Assembly (NCBI GenBank): GCA_044225205.1
Contig: JBGAIY010000016.1
Coordinates: 1-39,597 of the forward strand
DNA length: 39,597 nucleotides
From: JAEUJT01 sp044225205
Lineage (GTDB): Bacteria > Myxococcota > Myxococcia > Myxococcales > Myxococcaceae
Reading direction: 5' to 3'
Shown here one piece after another: positions 1 through 8,449 of this stretch. Position 1 is the stretch's first letter, and the number at the start of each line of letters is the position of its first letter. A program made the translations under genes and the position numbers. The notes under the pieces are model-generated. The model saw only the letters and a list, made by a program, of their open reading frames with translations. It searched no databases and was not told the origin of the DNA.

Positions 1-267
1 GGTCACGACCTGAATCGGCACGACCCAGCTTTTGCGGCGGCCCACCCCACGCCAGCCGTGGCGGTCGACCCACGGAGCCCACAAGAACTTGAGCGCCCAG
101 GGCACCGCCAAGAGCGAGCTGAGCCCCACGTCTTCGAGCGAACGCCCCGATTGCCGCATCATGACCGGCAGGGCCTGAGTGAAGAAGCCGTAGGGCAGGC
201 CCTGTGACAGGTACAGCGCGCCCAGCACCGTCAGCTTGCTCACCGTCGCCCGTGAATTCGTGGTCAT
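1..267 (-). CDS. MFS transporter, AmpG-like (5' part, runs off window)
   Basis: Reading the minus strand from the ATG at 267 gives an open frame of 89 codons that leaves the window at base 1. Residues about 12-40 form a first membrane segment with the motif LYLSQGLPYGFFTQALPV, followed by a loop and a second hydrophobic stretch ending in FLWAPWVDR and the basic segment GRRKSW. This arrangement (first helix, second helix, then an acidic-basic loop) is that of the Major Facilitator Superfamily, and the opening motif resembles the AmpG/acetyl-CoA-transporter branch, which moves muropeptides or similar solutes across the inner membrane. The substrate cannot be told from this fragment. A promoter candidate lies at 305-333, divergent from the lipoprotein gene on the other side. 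Family call fairly sure; AmpG subtype is inference. Confidence 0.75.
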   Translation of the reverse strand, partial: MTTNSRATVSKLTVLGALYLSQGLPYGFFTQALPVMMRQSGRSLEDVGLSSLLAVPWALKFLWAPWVDRHGWRGVGRRKSWVVPIQVVT

Positions 268-304
268 GCTCGGCCTGTCGATGTTTATTGGTTGTTTGAC
301 CAAA

Positions 305-333
305 TTATTAACCGATACCCCCCACTCGGGCAA
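305..333 (-). promoter_or_regulatory. Sigma-70-like promoter for the MFS gene
   Basis: On the minus strand TTGCCC (333-328) is followed after exactly 17 bases by TAATAA (310-305), in a locally AT-rich stretch that is unusual for this window. The predicted transcript start near 298 is about 30 bases upstream of the ATG at 267. Seen by eye; no experimental support. Confidence 0.45.
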
Positions 334-362
334 GCGAAGGGTGTGTATAGTGCCGACACGTG

Positions 363-1169
363 ATGAAGCGACTGGTGCCATTGGTGTTGTTGCTCGGGGC
401 CACGGGCTGTGCGACCGCGAAGATCGTGGGCGACCGTGCGGTGGTGCCTCCCGACCCGGGAGTTCGGCGCACCGTGGTCATCGAGCCCCTGTTCGAAGTC
501 GCCGACTGGCAAACGAACGTCAAAACCGAATACGCGCGGGTGCTCGGGTCTCCTGGCATGTCGGGCATGGGCTACGGGTCGGGCTACGGCAGCTCGTCGA
601 TGATGCCGTCGACCGTGGCGGTCACCCGGCAGGTGCAAGAAAAGCCCTTGTTCGCCAAGCCCGCCATTTTGGCTGAAGTGCAGCGCCGGCTCATACCGGC
701 GGTGCAGCGCCTTCGGCCGACTTGGCGGGTGACCTCGACGTCAGGGGCTCCGGTGCTCACCGGCGACGTGGCGGTCGTGCGCACGGTCGTCGAGGGCAAC
801 GAAGTCATCGAAAGCGACCGCACCCTCAAGAACGTGGCTTTCGGTTTTGGGCTCGTGATTTGGCCGCTCGAAATTCTGGCCGGCTTTCCGGTGCATGAAT
901 CGATACGGGTGTACGGGCGGCTCGAGCGGTTCGGTACGACGGCCGACACGGTGAAGTCGCGGTTGGTGCGTTACCCGACCCAGCCCGACTACGCGGTGAG
1001 CCTCGAGGGCGTCGCTTCGCTGCAGCGACCGTTCGGGCTCGACATCAACTACGAAGAAGGGCTGCTGGCCGACGAAACGCCCCGCCCGGGCGTGCTCATC
1101 GACGGGTTCGTCGACCGTCTCGCGGCGGCGGTCGTGGCCATTCTCGAAGAACCGGTGACCACGCCATGA
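363..1169 (+). CDS. Lipoprotein of unknown function
   Basis: The 268-residue product begins MKRLVPLVLLLGATGC, a lipoprotein signal with the lipid-attachment Cys at residue 16, so the mature protein should sit in the cell envelope. A GTG at 360 directly precedes the ATG and could also serve as start; no Shine-Dalgarno sequence is visible. After the signal comes a mixed domain with a Gly/Ser/Met-rich loop (about residues 62-82) and a C-terminal half with a hydrophobic segment near residues 158-172 (FGFGLVIWPLEILAG) that may be membrane-associated. I do not recognise the family. Its stop overlaps the start of the DUF971 gene (ATGA), so the two are translationally coupled and probably form an operon with the PEGA protein. 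Confidence 0.75.
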   Translation: MKRLVPLVLLLGATGCATAKIVGDRAVVPPDPGVRRTVVIEPLFEVADWQTNVKTEYARVLGSPGMSGMGYGSGYGSSSMMPSTVAVTRQVQEKPLFAKPAILAEVQRRLIPAVQRLRPTWRVTSTSGAPVLTGDVAVVRTVVEGNEVIESDRTLKNVAFGFGLVIWPLEILAGFPVHESIRVYGRLERFGTTADTVKSRLVRYPTQPDYAVSLEGVASLQRPFGLDINYEEGLLADETPRPGVLIDGFVDRLAAAVVAILEEPVTTP

Positions 1170-1513
1170 GCATTTGGGACTCTGTGAAGCCTGCGAAGAA
1201 GGTGCCGGTGGCGACCGCGGTCGACCTCTCGGCCGACGCCAAGGCGCTGGCGCTCCGGTGGAACGACGGGGTCGCGAGCACGGTGACCGCCCGAACGCTG
1301 CGGCAGTACTGCCCCTGCGCCGAGTGCGTCGAAGAATGGAGCGGCCGCCGCACGTTCGACGTCGCCACCATTTCTGCCGAAATGAAAATTGTCGAGCTGA
1401 CGGCGGTGGGCAACTACGCGTTGACCTTCACCTTTGGCGACATGCACCGCACCGGCATTTTCAACTGGGAAACGTTGCGTCAACTCTCGACCCAACCCCC
1501 GAGCGACGAGTGA
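1166..1513 (+). CDS. DUF971 (gamma-butyrobetaine hydroxylase-like N-terminal) protein
   Basis: A 115-residue protein that is almost entirely one DUF971/GBBH-like N-terminal domain (PF06155). The signature is LRQYCPCAECVEEWSGRR around residues 47-64, with two Cys near the usual metal-binding position, followed by the strand pattern YALTFTFGDMHRTGIFNWETLR. In eukaryotes this domain precedes the 2-oxoglutarate oxygenase of carnitine synthesis and can bind zinc; stand-alone bacterial copies are often linked with iron-sulphur cluster assembly, but their biochemical role is not settled. It starts inside the stop of the upstream lipoprotein gene and ends 13 bases before the next gene. Family identification is strong; function is open. 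Confidence 0.88.
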   Translation: MSIWDSVKPAKKVPVATAVDLSADAKALALRWNDGVASTVTARTLRQYCPCAECVEEWSGRRTFDVATISAEMKIVELTAVGNYALTFTFGDMHRTGIFNWETLRQLSTQPPSDE

Positions 1514-1526
1514 CGGAGCTTCGGCC

Positions 1527-2159
1527 ATGAGCGAAGACGGGCCCCCCGACGAAGAAAGTGCCCACCGCGGCCCGAGCCTCGCCGCCGACGGTACGCTCGA
1601 GGGCCGGCTGTCACGGCTCGAGCCTGGGCCTCCCGCGACGGTGTTTTCGCCGCCGACCGCCGAGCGTCTCGAGCTGGCGGACGTGGCTCCCGCGGTGCCG
1701 TCGTTGTTGCCCCAAGTGGTCGCGCCGCCCAAGGTCGCGCGGGCCAGGCGGCGTTGGCCCCAGTGGCTCATTGGTGGGGTGTTGCTCTTCGCCGCGGGGC
1801 TCGTGGGGGCGACTCTCGTCGCCGGCCGTGACACGCCGGTCGCGTTGCCCCTGCCGCTGCCGCTGCCGGTGCCCCTGCCCACGAAGCTCTCGCCGAAGCC
1901 GACCGAAGACGGCGTGCGGCCCATCGGCGACATCGAGGGCATCATCGCTCCGACCCACTCCCGCCTGGTCATCGACAGCGAGCCGCCGGGCGCGTCGATC
2001 GTCGTGAAGGGAGCCGTCATCGGCACGACGCCCTGGGCCGGAGACAACACCTTCGGTGAGGGCGCGCGCATCGACGTGCGCTTGCCCGGTTACCGAGCCT
2101 GGTCGGGCGTGGCCCCCAAAGGCCCCGACCAGGTGCTCTCGGTGAAGCTGCGCAAATGA
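1527..2159 (+). CDS. PEGA-domain membrane protein
   Basis: A 210-residue protein started at the ATG at 1527, 13 bases after the DUF971 stop; an in-frame ATG at 1434 lies inside that gene and is less likely. The N-terminal ~75 residues are polar and probably cytoplasmic. A basic stretch (ARARRRWPQW) leads into one transmembrane helix at about residues 80-98, then a Pro-Leu linker (ALPLPLPLPVPLP). The C-terminal ~60 residues form a PEGA domain (PF08308): SRLVIDSEPPGASIVVKG, then GTTPW and RLPGYRAW. PEGA domains are extracytoplasmic beta modules common at the ends of myxobacterial kinases and surface proteins; here there is no kinase. Probably an inner-membrane anchor displaying the module in the periplasm. 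Confidence 0.8.
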   Translation: MSEDGPPDEESAHRGPSLAADGTLEGRLSRLEPGPPATVFSPPTAERLELADVAPAVPSLLPQVVAPPKVARARRRWPQWLIGGVLLFAAGLVGATLVAGRDTPVALPLPLPLPVPLPTKLSPKPTEDGVRPIGDIEGIIAPTHSRLVIDSEPPGASIVVKGAVIGTTPWAGDNTFGEGARIDVRLPGYRAWSGVAPKGPDQVLSVKLRK

Positions 2160-2182
2160 ACCAATGGCGCCTCGGCATTGGT
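2160..2182 (+). terminator. Possible terminator hairpin after the PEGA gene
   Basis: ACCAATG (2160-2166) and CATTGGT (2176-2182) form a perfect 7-bp stem with a 9-base loop immediately after the stop codon, followed by only a weak T-run (CATTTC). It marks the likely end of the 363-2159 operon. The rest of the gap to 2390 shows no gene. Confidence 0.35.
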
Positions 2183-2389
2183 CATTTCACGCCACGGGGT
2201 GCGGCCGTTGCGCACCCTCGAGCAACAGAGGGTCAAGGAGCAGTCAGCCGCAAGCCATGACGCTGTCGGTCACGGTGGCGTCACGTTGACGAAAGTCGTA
2301 CCGAAAATGGCGCTGGGCTCTGGTGCCAGGCTTTTTCGTTGGTCTAAGCAGGCGCTTCACCTTCACTCGCTTCAACCCCTGGAGTCACC

Positions 2390-4540
2390 ATGGCCGGCGT
2401 TGGTTCTACTGACAACAAAGCGAAGCCGCAGATCACCGGCGGCGACACCGTCTCGAAGGCGAACCAGCACGAAAAGATCATGACGGTTCAGCCCGAAGCC
2501 GGGGCTCCGGTCGTGGTCACCGCCGACAAGAAAGCGAATTGGGCCGACGGCATTTCAGACAAGCTTGGCGCCGCGGCGGCTTCGGGCTTCGACGAACTCA
2601 ACAAGAGCTTCGTGAATTCGCTGCAGCAAGACAACGCCGTGTTCGGCTTGAAGCAAAACGTGCCCGCGGTCGGCGTGGCGACCATTGCCATTGGGCTCAG
2701 TGTGAACGAGCAGTTGCTCACGCCCCAAAACGACAGCGACCCCGCGCGCAAGGCGAGCGGCAAGGCGTGGTCGAAAGTGACCGTCGGCGCTTCGCTCGGA
2801 GCGTCGACCGAACAACCGGTGACCCACGGGGTCACGGGCTGGGGTGGGGCTTCAGAAACGCTGAACGCCTACGCCGTGGTGCCCATGAACCAAGACGCCC
2901 AGGGTGACGGGCGGCTGCAGAAGTCGAACTTCAACGGCCTCGGCGCCACGTTGGCCGATACCGGCAAGAAGCAGGTCGAAGGCTTGGCCATGACGTTCGA
3001 CCCGTCGAAGCTTTTGAGTGTGCGGCCTCCTCCGGGCACCGAAATGGGCCGCACGTACACGGCTGCCTTGGGGGGCGGCGTGCGCGCGGGTTCGAGTGTC
3101 ACGACGGGGGTGGCCCACGTCGACGCCGGTGCTTCGGTGACCACCGCGAATTCGCTGAAGTTTTCAGACGTGGTCGAAGTGATGCCGCCGAAAGCCGACG
3201 GTCACTTGCGGGTGTTCGTGGCCCGCGGCCGCGTCGCTGACAACTCGGCCAGCGCGTCGCTGGGCGCCGGGGGCCATGTCGAGACGGGCATCAACCCGTC
3301 GCCGCTGGGCAAAGCGGTCGACCGAGCGCTGAACCAGCAAGTGGGTTTCTCCGCGCGGGTCGGCGGTTCGGTGGCGAGCCAACGGCCGCTGTACCTCGAA
3401 GGCGAATTCGACCTCGACGACCCGAAGCAACTCGCCGCGTACCGCGAGTTCACCGGCGCGAACCCGATCGAACTCGAGTTCAAGCAAGACGACATGTTCA
3501 AGAAGTTGCAGAGCGCCGGGGTCGGCACCCGCTACGGCAGCGAAGCGCGCAACGCGGCGCTCAGCGCCAATTTGCAGTTCGGCCAGACGAACCTCTTGTC
3601 GGTCTCGAGCACCCGCCGCAGCGCGAATGGCACGATTGAAAAGGTCGAAACCGACGCCAACGGTGCGGTCGTGAAGAAGACGTCGATGTCAGAAGGCGAA
3701 TACGCCAAGAGCGTCGGTGGCAAGATACCGGCCGCGTTGCTCGGCCGTACCGGCAACGTCGACGTGCGCGGCACCGAAATCGTCGGAGCCGACGGCAAGA
3801 AGAGCACCGGCGCGAGTTTGGCGATGAACGTCGACGTCGGCGAAGTCGACGCGCACACCATGAACCGAATGCGCAACCTGTTGCCGGCCTTGGGCGTCGC
3901 GGTCAGTGAAAAAGACGCGGCCAACGCGCAGGCGGGCGGCAAGGGCCACTTGAGCATCGAATTCGCGCTCACGGCCGATTCGATCGACCGACTCCACGCA
4001 ATCGCTCCGCAAGCCGAGCCCCAGTTCATTCGCGACGGCTTCGACGCAGCGTACAAGGTCATCAACGGCGTTGACGCTCCGTGGCTCGACACCCGTGAAA
4101 TCACGACCGGCTACCCCGGGCACTACAAGACCACCGTGAAGAAAGAGCTCGACTCGGCGATGTTTCGGCTGGCCTCGCCCATGGGCGACGCGAACGAGCG
4201 GAGCGAGATCATTCGCGCGTACAAGACGTCGACCAACGGTCGCGATTTGGAACGTGACATGGCGAGCTTCAAGACGCGTGAGGCCGTCGCGACGACCGTG
4301 TCAGCCGCGAATGGCGCGAAGCCTTCAGAATGGGGCCCGGCCCTCAAGGCCATTGGCACCGCAAACCCGTTCGACTTCTTGACCGTCGGTCTTGCCGCGC
4401 ACTTGGCGCTGGGCGCGCCGTTGGTGGCGTTGAAGGCCGAGGGCAGCGGCGTCAGCATCGAAGCGACTCCCAACTTGTCGGCGCGGCCGGCCACCATGGC
4501 CGATACGACGTTCCGCATGACCGACCGGTGGAATCGGTAA
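2390..4540 (+). CDS. Large cysteine-free protein, unknown function
   Basis: A 716-residue protein preceded by a GGAG ribosome-binding site 5 bases from the ATG. I see no signal peptide, no transmembrane helix and not a single Cys. The N-terminal ~45 residues are polar (NKAKPQITGGDTVSKANQHE). Residues about 95-300 consist of Gly/Ala/Ser/Thr-rich alternating stretches (VTVGASLGASTEQPV, LGGGVRAGSSVTTGVAHVDAGASVTT) of a kind seen in beta-barrel or beta-solenoid proteins; the second half is more mixed and helical, with charged segments such as LERDMASFKTREAV and a hydrophobic patch near residues 660-690. I do not recognise a domain. The overlap with the following lipoprotein gene suggests a shared envelope role. 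A protein secreted without a Sec signal is possible but unproven. Confidence 0.7.
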   Translation: MAGVGSTDNKAKPQITGGDTVSKANQHEKIMTVQPEAGAPVVVTADKKANWADGISDKLGAAAASGFDELNKSFVNSLQQDNAVFGLKQNVPAVGVATIAIGLSVNEQLLTPQNDSDPARKASGKAWSKVTVGASLGASTEQPVTHGVTGWGGASETLNAYAVVPMNQDAQGDGRLQKSNFNGLGATLADTGKKQVEGLAMTFDPSKLLSVRPPPGTEMGRTYTAALGGGVRAGSSVTTGVAHVDAGASVTTANSLKFSDVVEVMPPKADGHLRVFVARGRVADNSASASLGAGGHVETGINPSPLGKAVDRALNQQVGFSARVGGSVASQRPLYLEGEFDLDDPKQLAAYREFTGANPIELEFKQDDMFKKLQSAGVGTRYGSEARNAALSANLQFGQTNLLSVSSTRRSANGTIEKVETDANGAVVKKTSMSEGEYAKSVGGKIPAALLGRTGNVDVRGTEIVGADGKKSTGASLAMNVDVGEVDAHTMNRMRNLLPALGVAVSEKDAANAQAGGKGHLSIEFALTADSIDRLHAIAPQAEPQFIRDGFDAAYKVINGVDAPWLDTREITTGYPGHYKTTVKKELDSAMFRLASPMGDANERSEIIRAYKTSTNGRDLERDMASFKTREAVATTVSAANGAKPSEWGPALKAIGTANPFDFLTVGLAAHLALGAPLVALKAEGSGVSIEATPNLSARPATMADTTFRMTDRWNR

Positions 4541-6003
4541 ACACTTCGCGGTGGTTGGTGTTGTCGGCGGCATGCGCGGCCTTCGGTGGGGCGTGCGTGC
4601 CGATCACGAAGGGCCACGAATCGAGTGACTCCGGCGTCTTCGACGCGGGCCTCGTGGCCGACGCATCGCTCTCCCTCGAGCATGACGCGGGCGTTGGCCC
4701 TGACGTCGGCGACGCGGGCCTCGGGTTCGACGCGGGTCTCGGGCCAGACGCGGGCGTGGGTGATGCGGGCACCGACGAGACCTTGGGGTACCTGGTGGGG
4801 GGCCCGGGGCCGTGGCCTGGCCCGATTTCGGGGGTCGCCTACCAGAGCGGTGCACTGCACGGCGTGACCGATGCCGTGGGCACCTTTCGCCGCTCGGCCG
4901 GTGAAGCGGTCGTCTTCGGGGTGGGCGACGTGACGTTCGCGCCGGTACCCGCCGCGGCCGCCTCGCGCGTGACGCCGTGGCAATTGGCGGAGGGCCAAAC
5001 GTGCACGCATACCGCCGAGCTCGACAAAGTGCTCGTGCTGCTCTTCAGCCTCGACGACGACGGCGATTGGGCCAACGGGGTTCAGGTGCCACCGGGCTTG
5101 TCGGGTCAGTCGCTTTCGGTGTCGTTGTCGTCGTTGTCGCTCGCCGAAGTTGCCGCGCGCCTCACGGGGTGGCGGGTGGGCCCCGTCACCACGGTGCCGG
5201 TGGCGCTCGACGCGATGATTCGGCAAGTCGACGACGAGACCTGGGCCGAAGCGCGGGTCGACGCCTTTGGCGGTGCCACGGCGTTGCGACGAGGGCAGGG
5301 CGTCGCCACCGACGGCACCTCGTGGTTCTTCAGTGGCACGGCGAGCCTCGAGCGCACCGACGACCAATTCAACACGCTCGACTCGAACAGCCTGGCGATA
5401 CCGCTCGCCCTGGCGCTCAAGGGGAGCGACCACATCGGTGACATCGACGTGCTGGGCGACACGCTGTACGCGCCCATTGAAGACGGGCGCACCCACTACG
5501 CGAACCCGAAGGTGGTGACGTTCGGGGCTTCGTCGCTCTCGGCGCAGACCACGTATTCGGTGTCGAACACCCTGCAGACCCAGGGCGTGCCGTGGGTCGC
5601 CGTGAGTGGCCCGCGCCACGAGGCCTACCTCGCGGAGTGGGACCCGACGAGTCAGCTGAACATTTTCACCTTGGCCACGCTCGAGTTCAGCCGCGCCCTG
5701 CCGTTGACCTTGGCGGCCGGCACGAGCCTGGGGCGGGTTCAAGGGGGCAAGGTGTTCGAGTCGGCGCTCTACCTGGCGACCGACGACGCGGTGAAGGGCG
5801 TGTACAAGGTCGACCTCGAGACGGGCACCGTGCTGCGCGTCATGTCGGTCGACACCACTGGCGAACAAGAAGGGCTCGCGTTTCGGGCGCTGAGCGACGG
5901 CACGCTGCTGCACACGTTGAACGTCAACGCCGCCCGCAACGGTTCTGAGTTTCGGCACCACCGCCGCACCCGCGACCCGTTGCGCCACCTCGTCTGTCAC
6001 TGA
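4528..6003 (+). CDS. Lipoprotein with DAG stalk and adhesin-like domain
   Basis: Started at the GTG at 4528, inside the last 13 bases of the preceding gene, which gives a 491-residue product with a signal peptide and two possible lipidated Cys (residues 16 and 23, LSAAC and FGGAC). Residues ~30-75 are a stalk built on repeated D-A-G triplets, typical of myxobacterial lipoproteins. Next comes a module (PISGVAYQSGALHGVTDAVG through LLFSLDDDGDWANGVQV) matching the repeating Gly-Val-Thr-Asp pattern of carboxypeptidase-regulatory/adhesin-like domains in exported proteins, where the Asp-rich end may bind calcium. The C-terminal ~270 residues look like a beta-propeller with recurring strands (GVATDGTSWFFSG, IGDIDVLGDTLYAPI). 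Likely a surface protein; ligand unknown. Confidence 0.72.
   Translation: MESVNTSRWLVLSAACAAFGGACVPITKGHESSDSGVFDAGLVADASLSLEHDAGVGPDVGDAGLGFDAGLGPDAGVGDAGTDETLGYLVGGPGPWPGPISGVAYQSGALHGVTDAVGTFRRSAGEAVVFGVGDVTFAPVPAAAASRVTPWQLAEGQTCTHTAELDKVLVLLFSLDDDGDWANGVQVPPGLSGQSLSVSLSSLSLAEVAARLTGWRVGPVTTVPVALDAMIRQVDDETWAEARVDAFGGATALRRGQGVATDGTSWFFSGTASLERTDDQFNTLDSNSLAIPLALALKGSDHIGDIDVLGDTLYAPIEDGRTHYANPKVVTFGASSLSAQTTYSVSNTLQTQGVPWVAVSGPRHEAYLAEWDPTSQLNIFTLATLEFSRALPLTLAAGTSLGRVQGGKVFESALYLATDDAVKGVYKVDLETGTVLRVMSVDTTGEQEGLAFRALSDGTLLHTLNVNAARNGSEFRHHRRTRDPLRHLVCH
4640..4776 (+). repeat. Degenerate GACGCGGGC repeats encoding the DAG stalk
   Basis: GACGCGGGC recurs at irregular 12-24 base spacing and encodes the Asp-Ala-Gly-rich linker just after the lipidation site of the 4528 lipoprotein. 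The same type of stalk, in a different arrangement, occurs in the lipoprotein at 8450-10207. Confidence 0.7.
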
Positions 6004-6063
6004 AACGGGCGGCCAACAGCCTTTGCATTTCCTTCGGTGTCGCCACAGGCCTAGACATGCCTC

Positions 6064-6534
6064 ATGGCGACACTCGAAGGTGGTTGTTCGTGTGGTTCGG
6101 TTCGGTACCGGCTGCTGGCCGCCCCGCTGTTCGTGCACTGCTGTCATTGCTCGCAGTGTCAGCGACAGACCGGCAGCGCGTTCGTCATCAACGCGTTGAT
6201 CGAACAGACGAACGTCGAGGTCACGGGCCGCCCCGAGCCGGTGTCGATGCCCACCGAGTCGGGTCGCCCACACGACATTTACCGGTGTGCGACGTGCCGC
6301 ATTGCCGTGTGGAGTGACTACGGCCGGGTCGGCTTTCGCTTCGTTCGCGTCGGTACGCTTGACCAACCCCACGCGCTCGTGCCCGACGTTCACATTTATG
6401 TGCGCTCGAAGGTGCCTTGGGTTCGGCTGCCCGAGAGCGCGCGGGCGTTCGACGCGTACTACGACGTCGCGAAAGAGTGGTCGGCCCAGAGCCTCGCGCG
6501 TCGAGCGGCGGTGTTGGCGCTCGCGCCGCGGTGA
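6064..6534 (+). CDS. GFA-family protein (glutathione-dependent formaldehyde-activating-like)
   Basis: A 156-residue protein that is one GFA domain (PF04828). The zinc-ligand pattern is complete: CSCGSVRY at the N-terminus, then HCCHCSQCQRQTGSAF, then the CATC pair, followed by the conserved GTLDQP stretch. GFA enzymes combine glutathione and formaldehyde or act on related glutathione adducts in the cytoplasm, but most bacterial members have no proven substrate, so only the family is certain. It is set apart by 60 bases from the lipoprotein before it and by over 600 non-coding bases from the genes after it, so it is probably transcribed alone. The ATG at 6064 is preferred over an overlapping ATG at 6057 in another frame because it gives the whole domain. 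Confidence 0.9.
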   Translation: MATLEGGCSCGSVRYRLLAAPLFVHCCHCSQCQRQTGSAFVINALIEQTNVEVTGRPEPVSMPTESGRPHDIYRCATCRIAVWSDYGRVGFRFVRVGTLDQPHALVPDVHIYVRSKVPWVRLPESARAFDAYYDVAKEWSAQSLARRAAVLALAPR

Positions 6535-7172
6535 GGCGCGCGCGGCGCATGCCCCGGTGGCGCTTCGTGCTGCCGCCGTTGACCGAATCGGCCGCCGGGG
6601 CCCGAGAACGTCGTCGCCGACGGAGGTCTTGACGCGTTGTGGGCGCCGAAGTCGAGGAGGCGTGGAACGCGGCGTCTTGTTTCTGCGTCGCGCCCAACAG
6701 AGGCCTGTCTTCACCACTCGACGACGGCACCAGCAGTTCGGCGACGTGGCTCGGGTTGAAGTCGGGCGGGCGCCCGCCGGTTCAGCGCTCCTCGGGTCGG
6801 CGTCGGTGCTCGGGGCGTCCTCGAGGTGTTGACGAAGCCGCTGGCCGGGCGGTGTTGTCCGGTTGGTGAAGCGCAGTTGGCCGCGTGAACGCAGCGAAAG
6901 GCGCGCGGTTCACGCACGAGATGGCCGGGCGCCGCCACGAACGAGTCGAAGTCACGGTCAGGTCGCTCGAGGGCAACGGTCTGCTCAAGAGGCGCGGGTG
7001 ACCGCGATTGGCGGCTGGGCTCCGCTTGAGCGCAGGCTCGAACGCTTTCGTGAAAGCGAACCTTGAAATGTTTTCGTGGCCCGGGCCGAACTCGAAGTGC
7101 GTGCCCTGAACGAAGGGTTGCCTCCGCACGACCCACCCGGCGCTTGGCCACCCGACGTGAACACCGCCGCGG
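6535..7172. other. 638-base stretch with no confident gene
   Basis: No frame on either strand shows the codon pattern of neighbouring genes over a useful length. On the plus strand, short protein-like stretches occur in different frames broken by stops: one from about 6885 (KGARFTHEMAGRRHERVEV) to about 7001, and one from about 7074 (RAELEVRALNEGLPPHDPP) to about 7190. This could be the decayed remnant of a gene, but no family is recognisable. Minus-strand frames here are Arg/Pro-rich and look like shadows. Confidence 0.5.
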
Positions 7173-7709
7173 TCACGCCCCTCGGGAGGCCACGGCATAC
7201 CGCAGCTGCACGAGGCCACTGGGCCACGAGCGCGACGACGTGAGCGTCAGCCCCGTTTGAGGCAAGTCGTGCGTGAACAGTCGCCGGCCCGCGCCGAGAA
7301 TCACCGGTATGATCGACAAGGTGAAATCGGTCAGCAGCCCCGCTTCGATAAACTGTGAAATGACCGCGCCGCCGTCGACGTAGACTTGGCGGGCGCCCTC
7401 GCGGTGCAGTCGCTCGAGCAGGTCTCCCAGCCGTTCGCTCGTGAAGGTTTCGCCGTGGGCGGCTTCGGCCGGTCGGTGCGTGAGCACCACGACCTTCTTG
7501 CCCGAATACGGCCACGGGTCGAAGCCGCGGGCGGTTTCCCACGTGTTTCGGCCAATCAGCAACGTGTCGACGGTCTTCGCGAATTCGGCGTAGCCGTAGT
7601 CTTCGTGGTCGGCACTCACCAGCGACAGCCAGTCGACCGAGCCGTCTTGCCGGGCGATGTAGCCGTCGAGGCTGGCGGCGATGAAGACCGAACAGCGGGG
7701 GTGGGTCAT
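7173..7709 (-). CDS. Dihydrofolate reductase-like (RibD C-terminal) protein
   Basis: A 178-residue protein with the fold signature of the DHFR/RibD C-terminal family (PF01872). It opens with CSVFIAASLDGYIAR and continues with LLIGRNTWET (nucleotide-binding loop), KVVVLTHRP and the family hallmark VYVDGGAVISQFIEAGLLTDF, ending in LSIIPVILGAGRRLF. Such stand-alone proteins are NADPH-dependent reductases; close bacterial relatives are mostly uncharacterised and are not the housekeeping folate enzyme, nor is a deaminase domain for riboflavin synthesis present. The start overlaps the stop of the upstream gene (7706-8431) by 4 bases (ATGA), so the two are translationally coupled. Substrate unknown. 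Confidence 0.88.
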   Translation of the reverse strand: MTHPRCSVFIAASLDGYIARQDGSVDWLSLVSADHEDYGYAEFAKTVDTLLIGRNTWETARGFDPWPYSGKKVVVLTHRPAEAAHGETFTSERLGDLLERLHREGARQVYVDGGAVISQFIEAGLLTDFTLSIIPVILGAGRRLFTHDLPQTGLTLTSSRSWPSGLVQLRYAVASRGA

Positions 7710-8431
7710 GGCGTGTCACTTTCGCGAAGGAGCTGGGCGAGGGTGTGCGCGTGGGCGTGGGCCCACCCGGGAGACGGCGTGAGCCGGCGGAGGCCCGAAA
7801 TGACCTCGGCTCTGACCTCGTCGCTGGCGTTGCCCGCTTCACCGAGGGCCTCGAGGGCGGCCAGGGCGTCGTCGTCGGTCACTTCGTCTTCACCGAGTTG
7901 GGCGAGCGCGTCGCGCATGCGGAGGTCGAACCATTCGTCGGGGTCGGGGGCTTCGCGCGTGACGACGTTCGCGTCGACCCGCAGGGAGCCCGCGCCGACG
8001 CCGGGTTCGACCCAGCCGACTCGACCGTCGAGCCGGGAACCCCAGGGCTGCAGGTGCGAGCGTATGAGCTCGACGAGCCACGCCTCGGCGTCGGCCACCG
8101 AAAAGTCGGGGCACTCGTCCCACTCCAGGGCGGCCCCGCTCGCGGTCACCCGCCAACAACAGGTGCCATTCGGCACGTCGGCCCGTCGAGGCCCGAGGCC
8201 TGGCAGCGCGTTCACCTCGGTTTCGCTCAAGTGTCGCTTGGTCTTGTCGACCCACACGCCGCCGTTGTCGGCGAGCATCGCGCGCAGTGGGGTGGTGACC
8301 GGGCCAGCCGTGCCGGCCGCCGCCTCACGGCCCGTGCGCACGAACGTCGTCAGTGCGAGAAGCTGGGGCCCGCTCAGCGGAGGCGAAATCGTGAACTGGC
8401 CGCCGTAGGTGAAGTACCCCATGCGGCCCAC
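7706..8431 (-). CDS. Unknown protein, possibly DUF6205-like
   Basis: A 241-residue soluble protein without signal or membrane segments; an internal Met at residue 4 (8422) is an alternative start. The beginning, GYFTYGGQFTISPPLSG, and the later strands SRLDGRVGWVEPGVG and GSLRVDANVVTR recall a small family best known from actinobacteria (DUF6205-type), but I hold this only loosely. The C-terminal ~80 residues are acidic and helical (LAQLGEDEVTDDDALAALEALGEAG in outline). It follows the beta-helix lipoprotein gene by 18 bases and overlaps the DHFR-like gene, so these three probably share a transcript. Function unknown. Confidence 0.65.
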   Translation of the reverse strand: MGRMGYFTYGGQFTISPPLSGPQLLALTTFVRTGREAAAGTAGPVTTPLRAMLADNGGVWVDKTKRHLSETEVNALPGLGPRRADVPNGTCCWRVTASGAALEWDECPDFSVADAEAWLVELIRSHLQPWGSRLDGRVGWVEPGVGAGSLRVDANVVTREAPDPDEWFDLRMRDALAQLGEDEVTDDDALAALEALGEAGNASDEVRAEVISGLRRLTPSPGWAHAHAHTLAQLLRESDTP

Positions 8432-8449
8432 GACCTTGGCACGGTCGGG

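Noticed and set aside
4123..6717. 864-codon open frame on the minus strand
   Set aside because: Antisense to the lipoprotein and GFA genes; Arg/His/Gly-rich translation without any domain. Stop codons are simply rare in this phase because of the codon bias.
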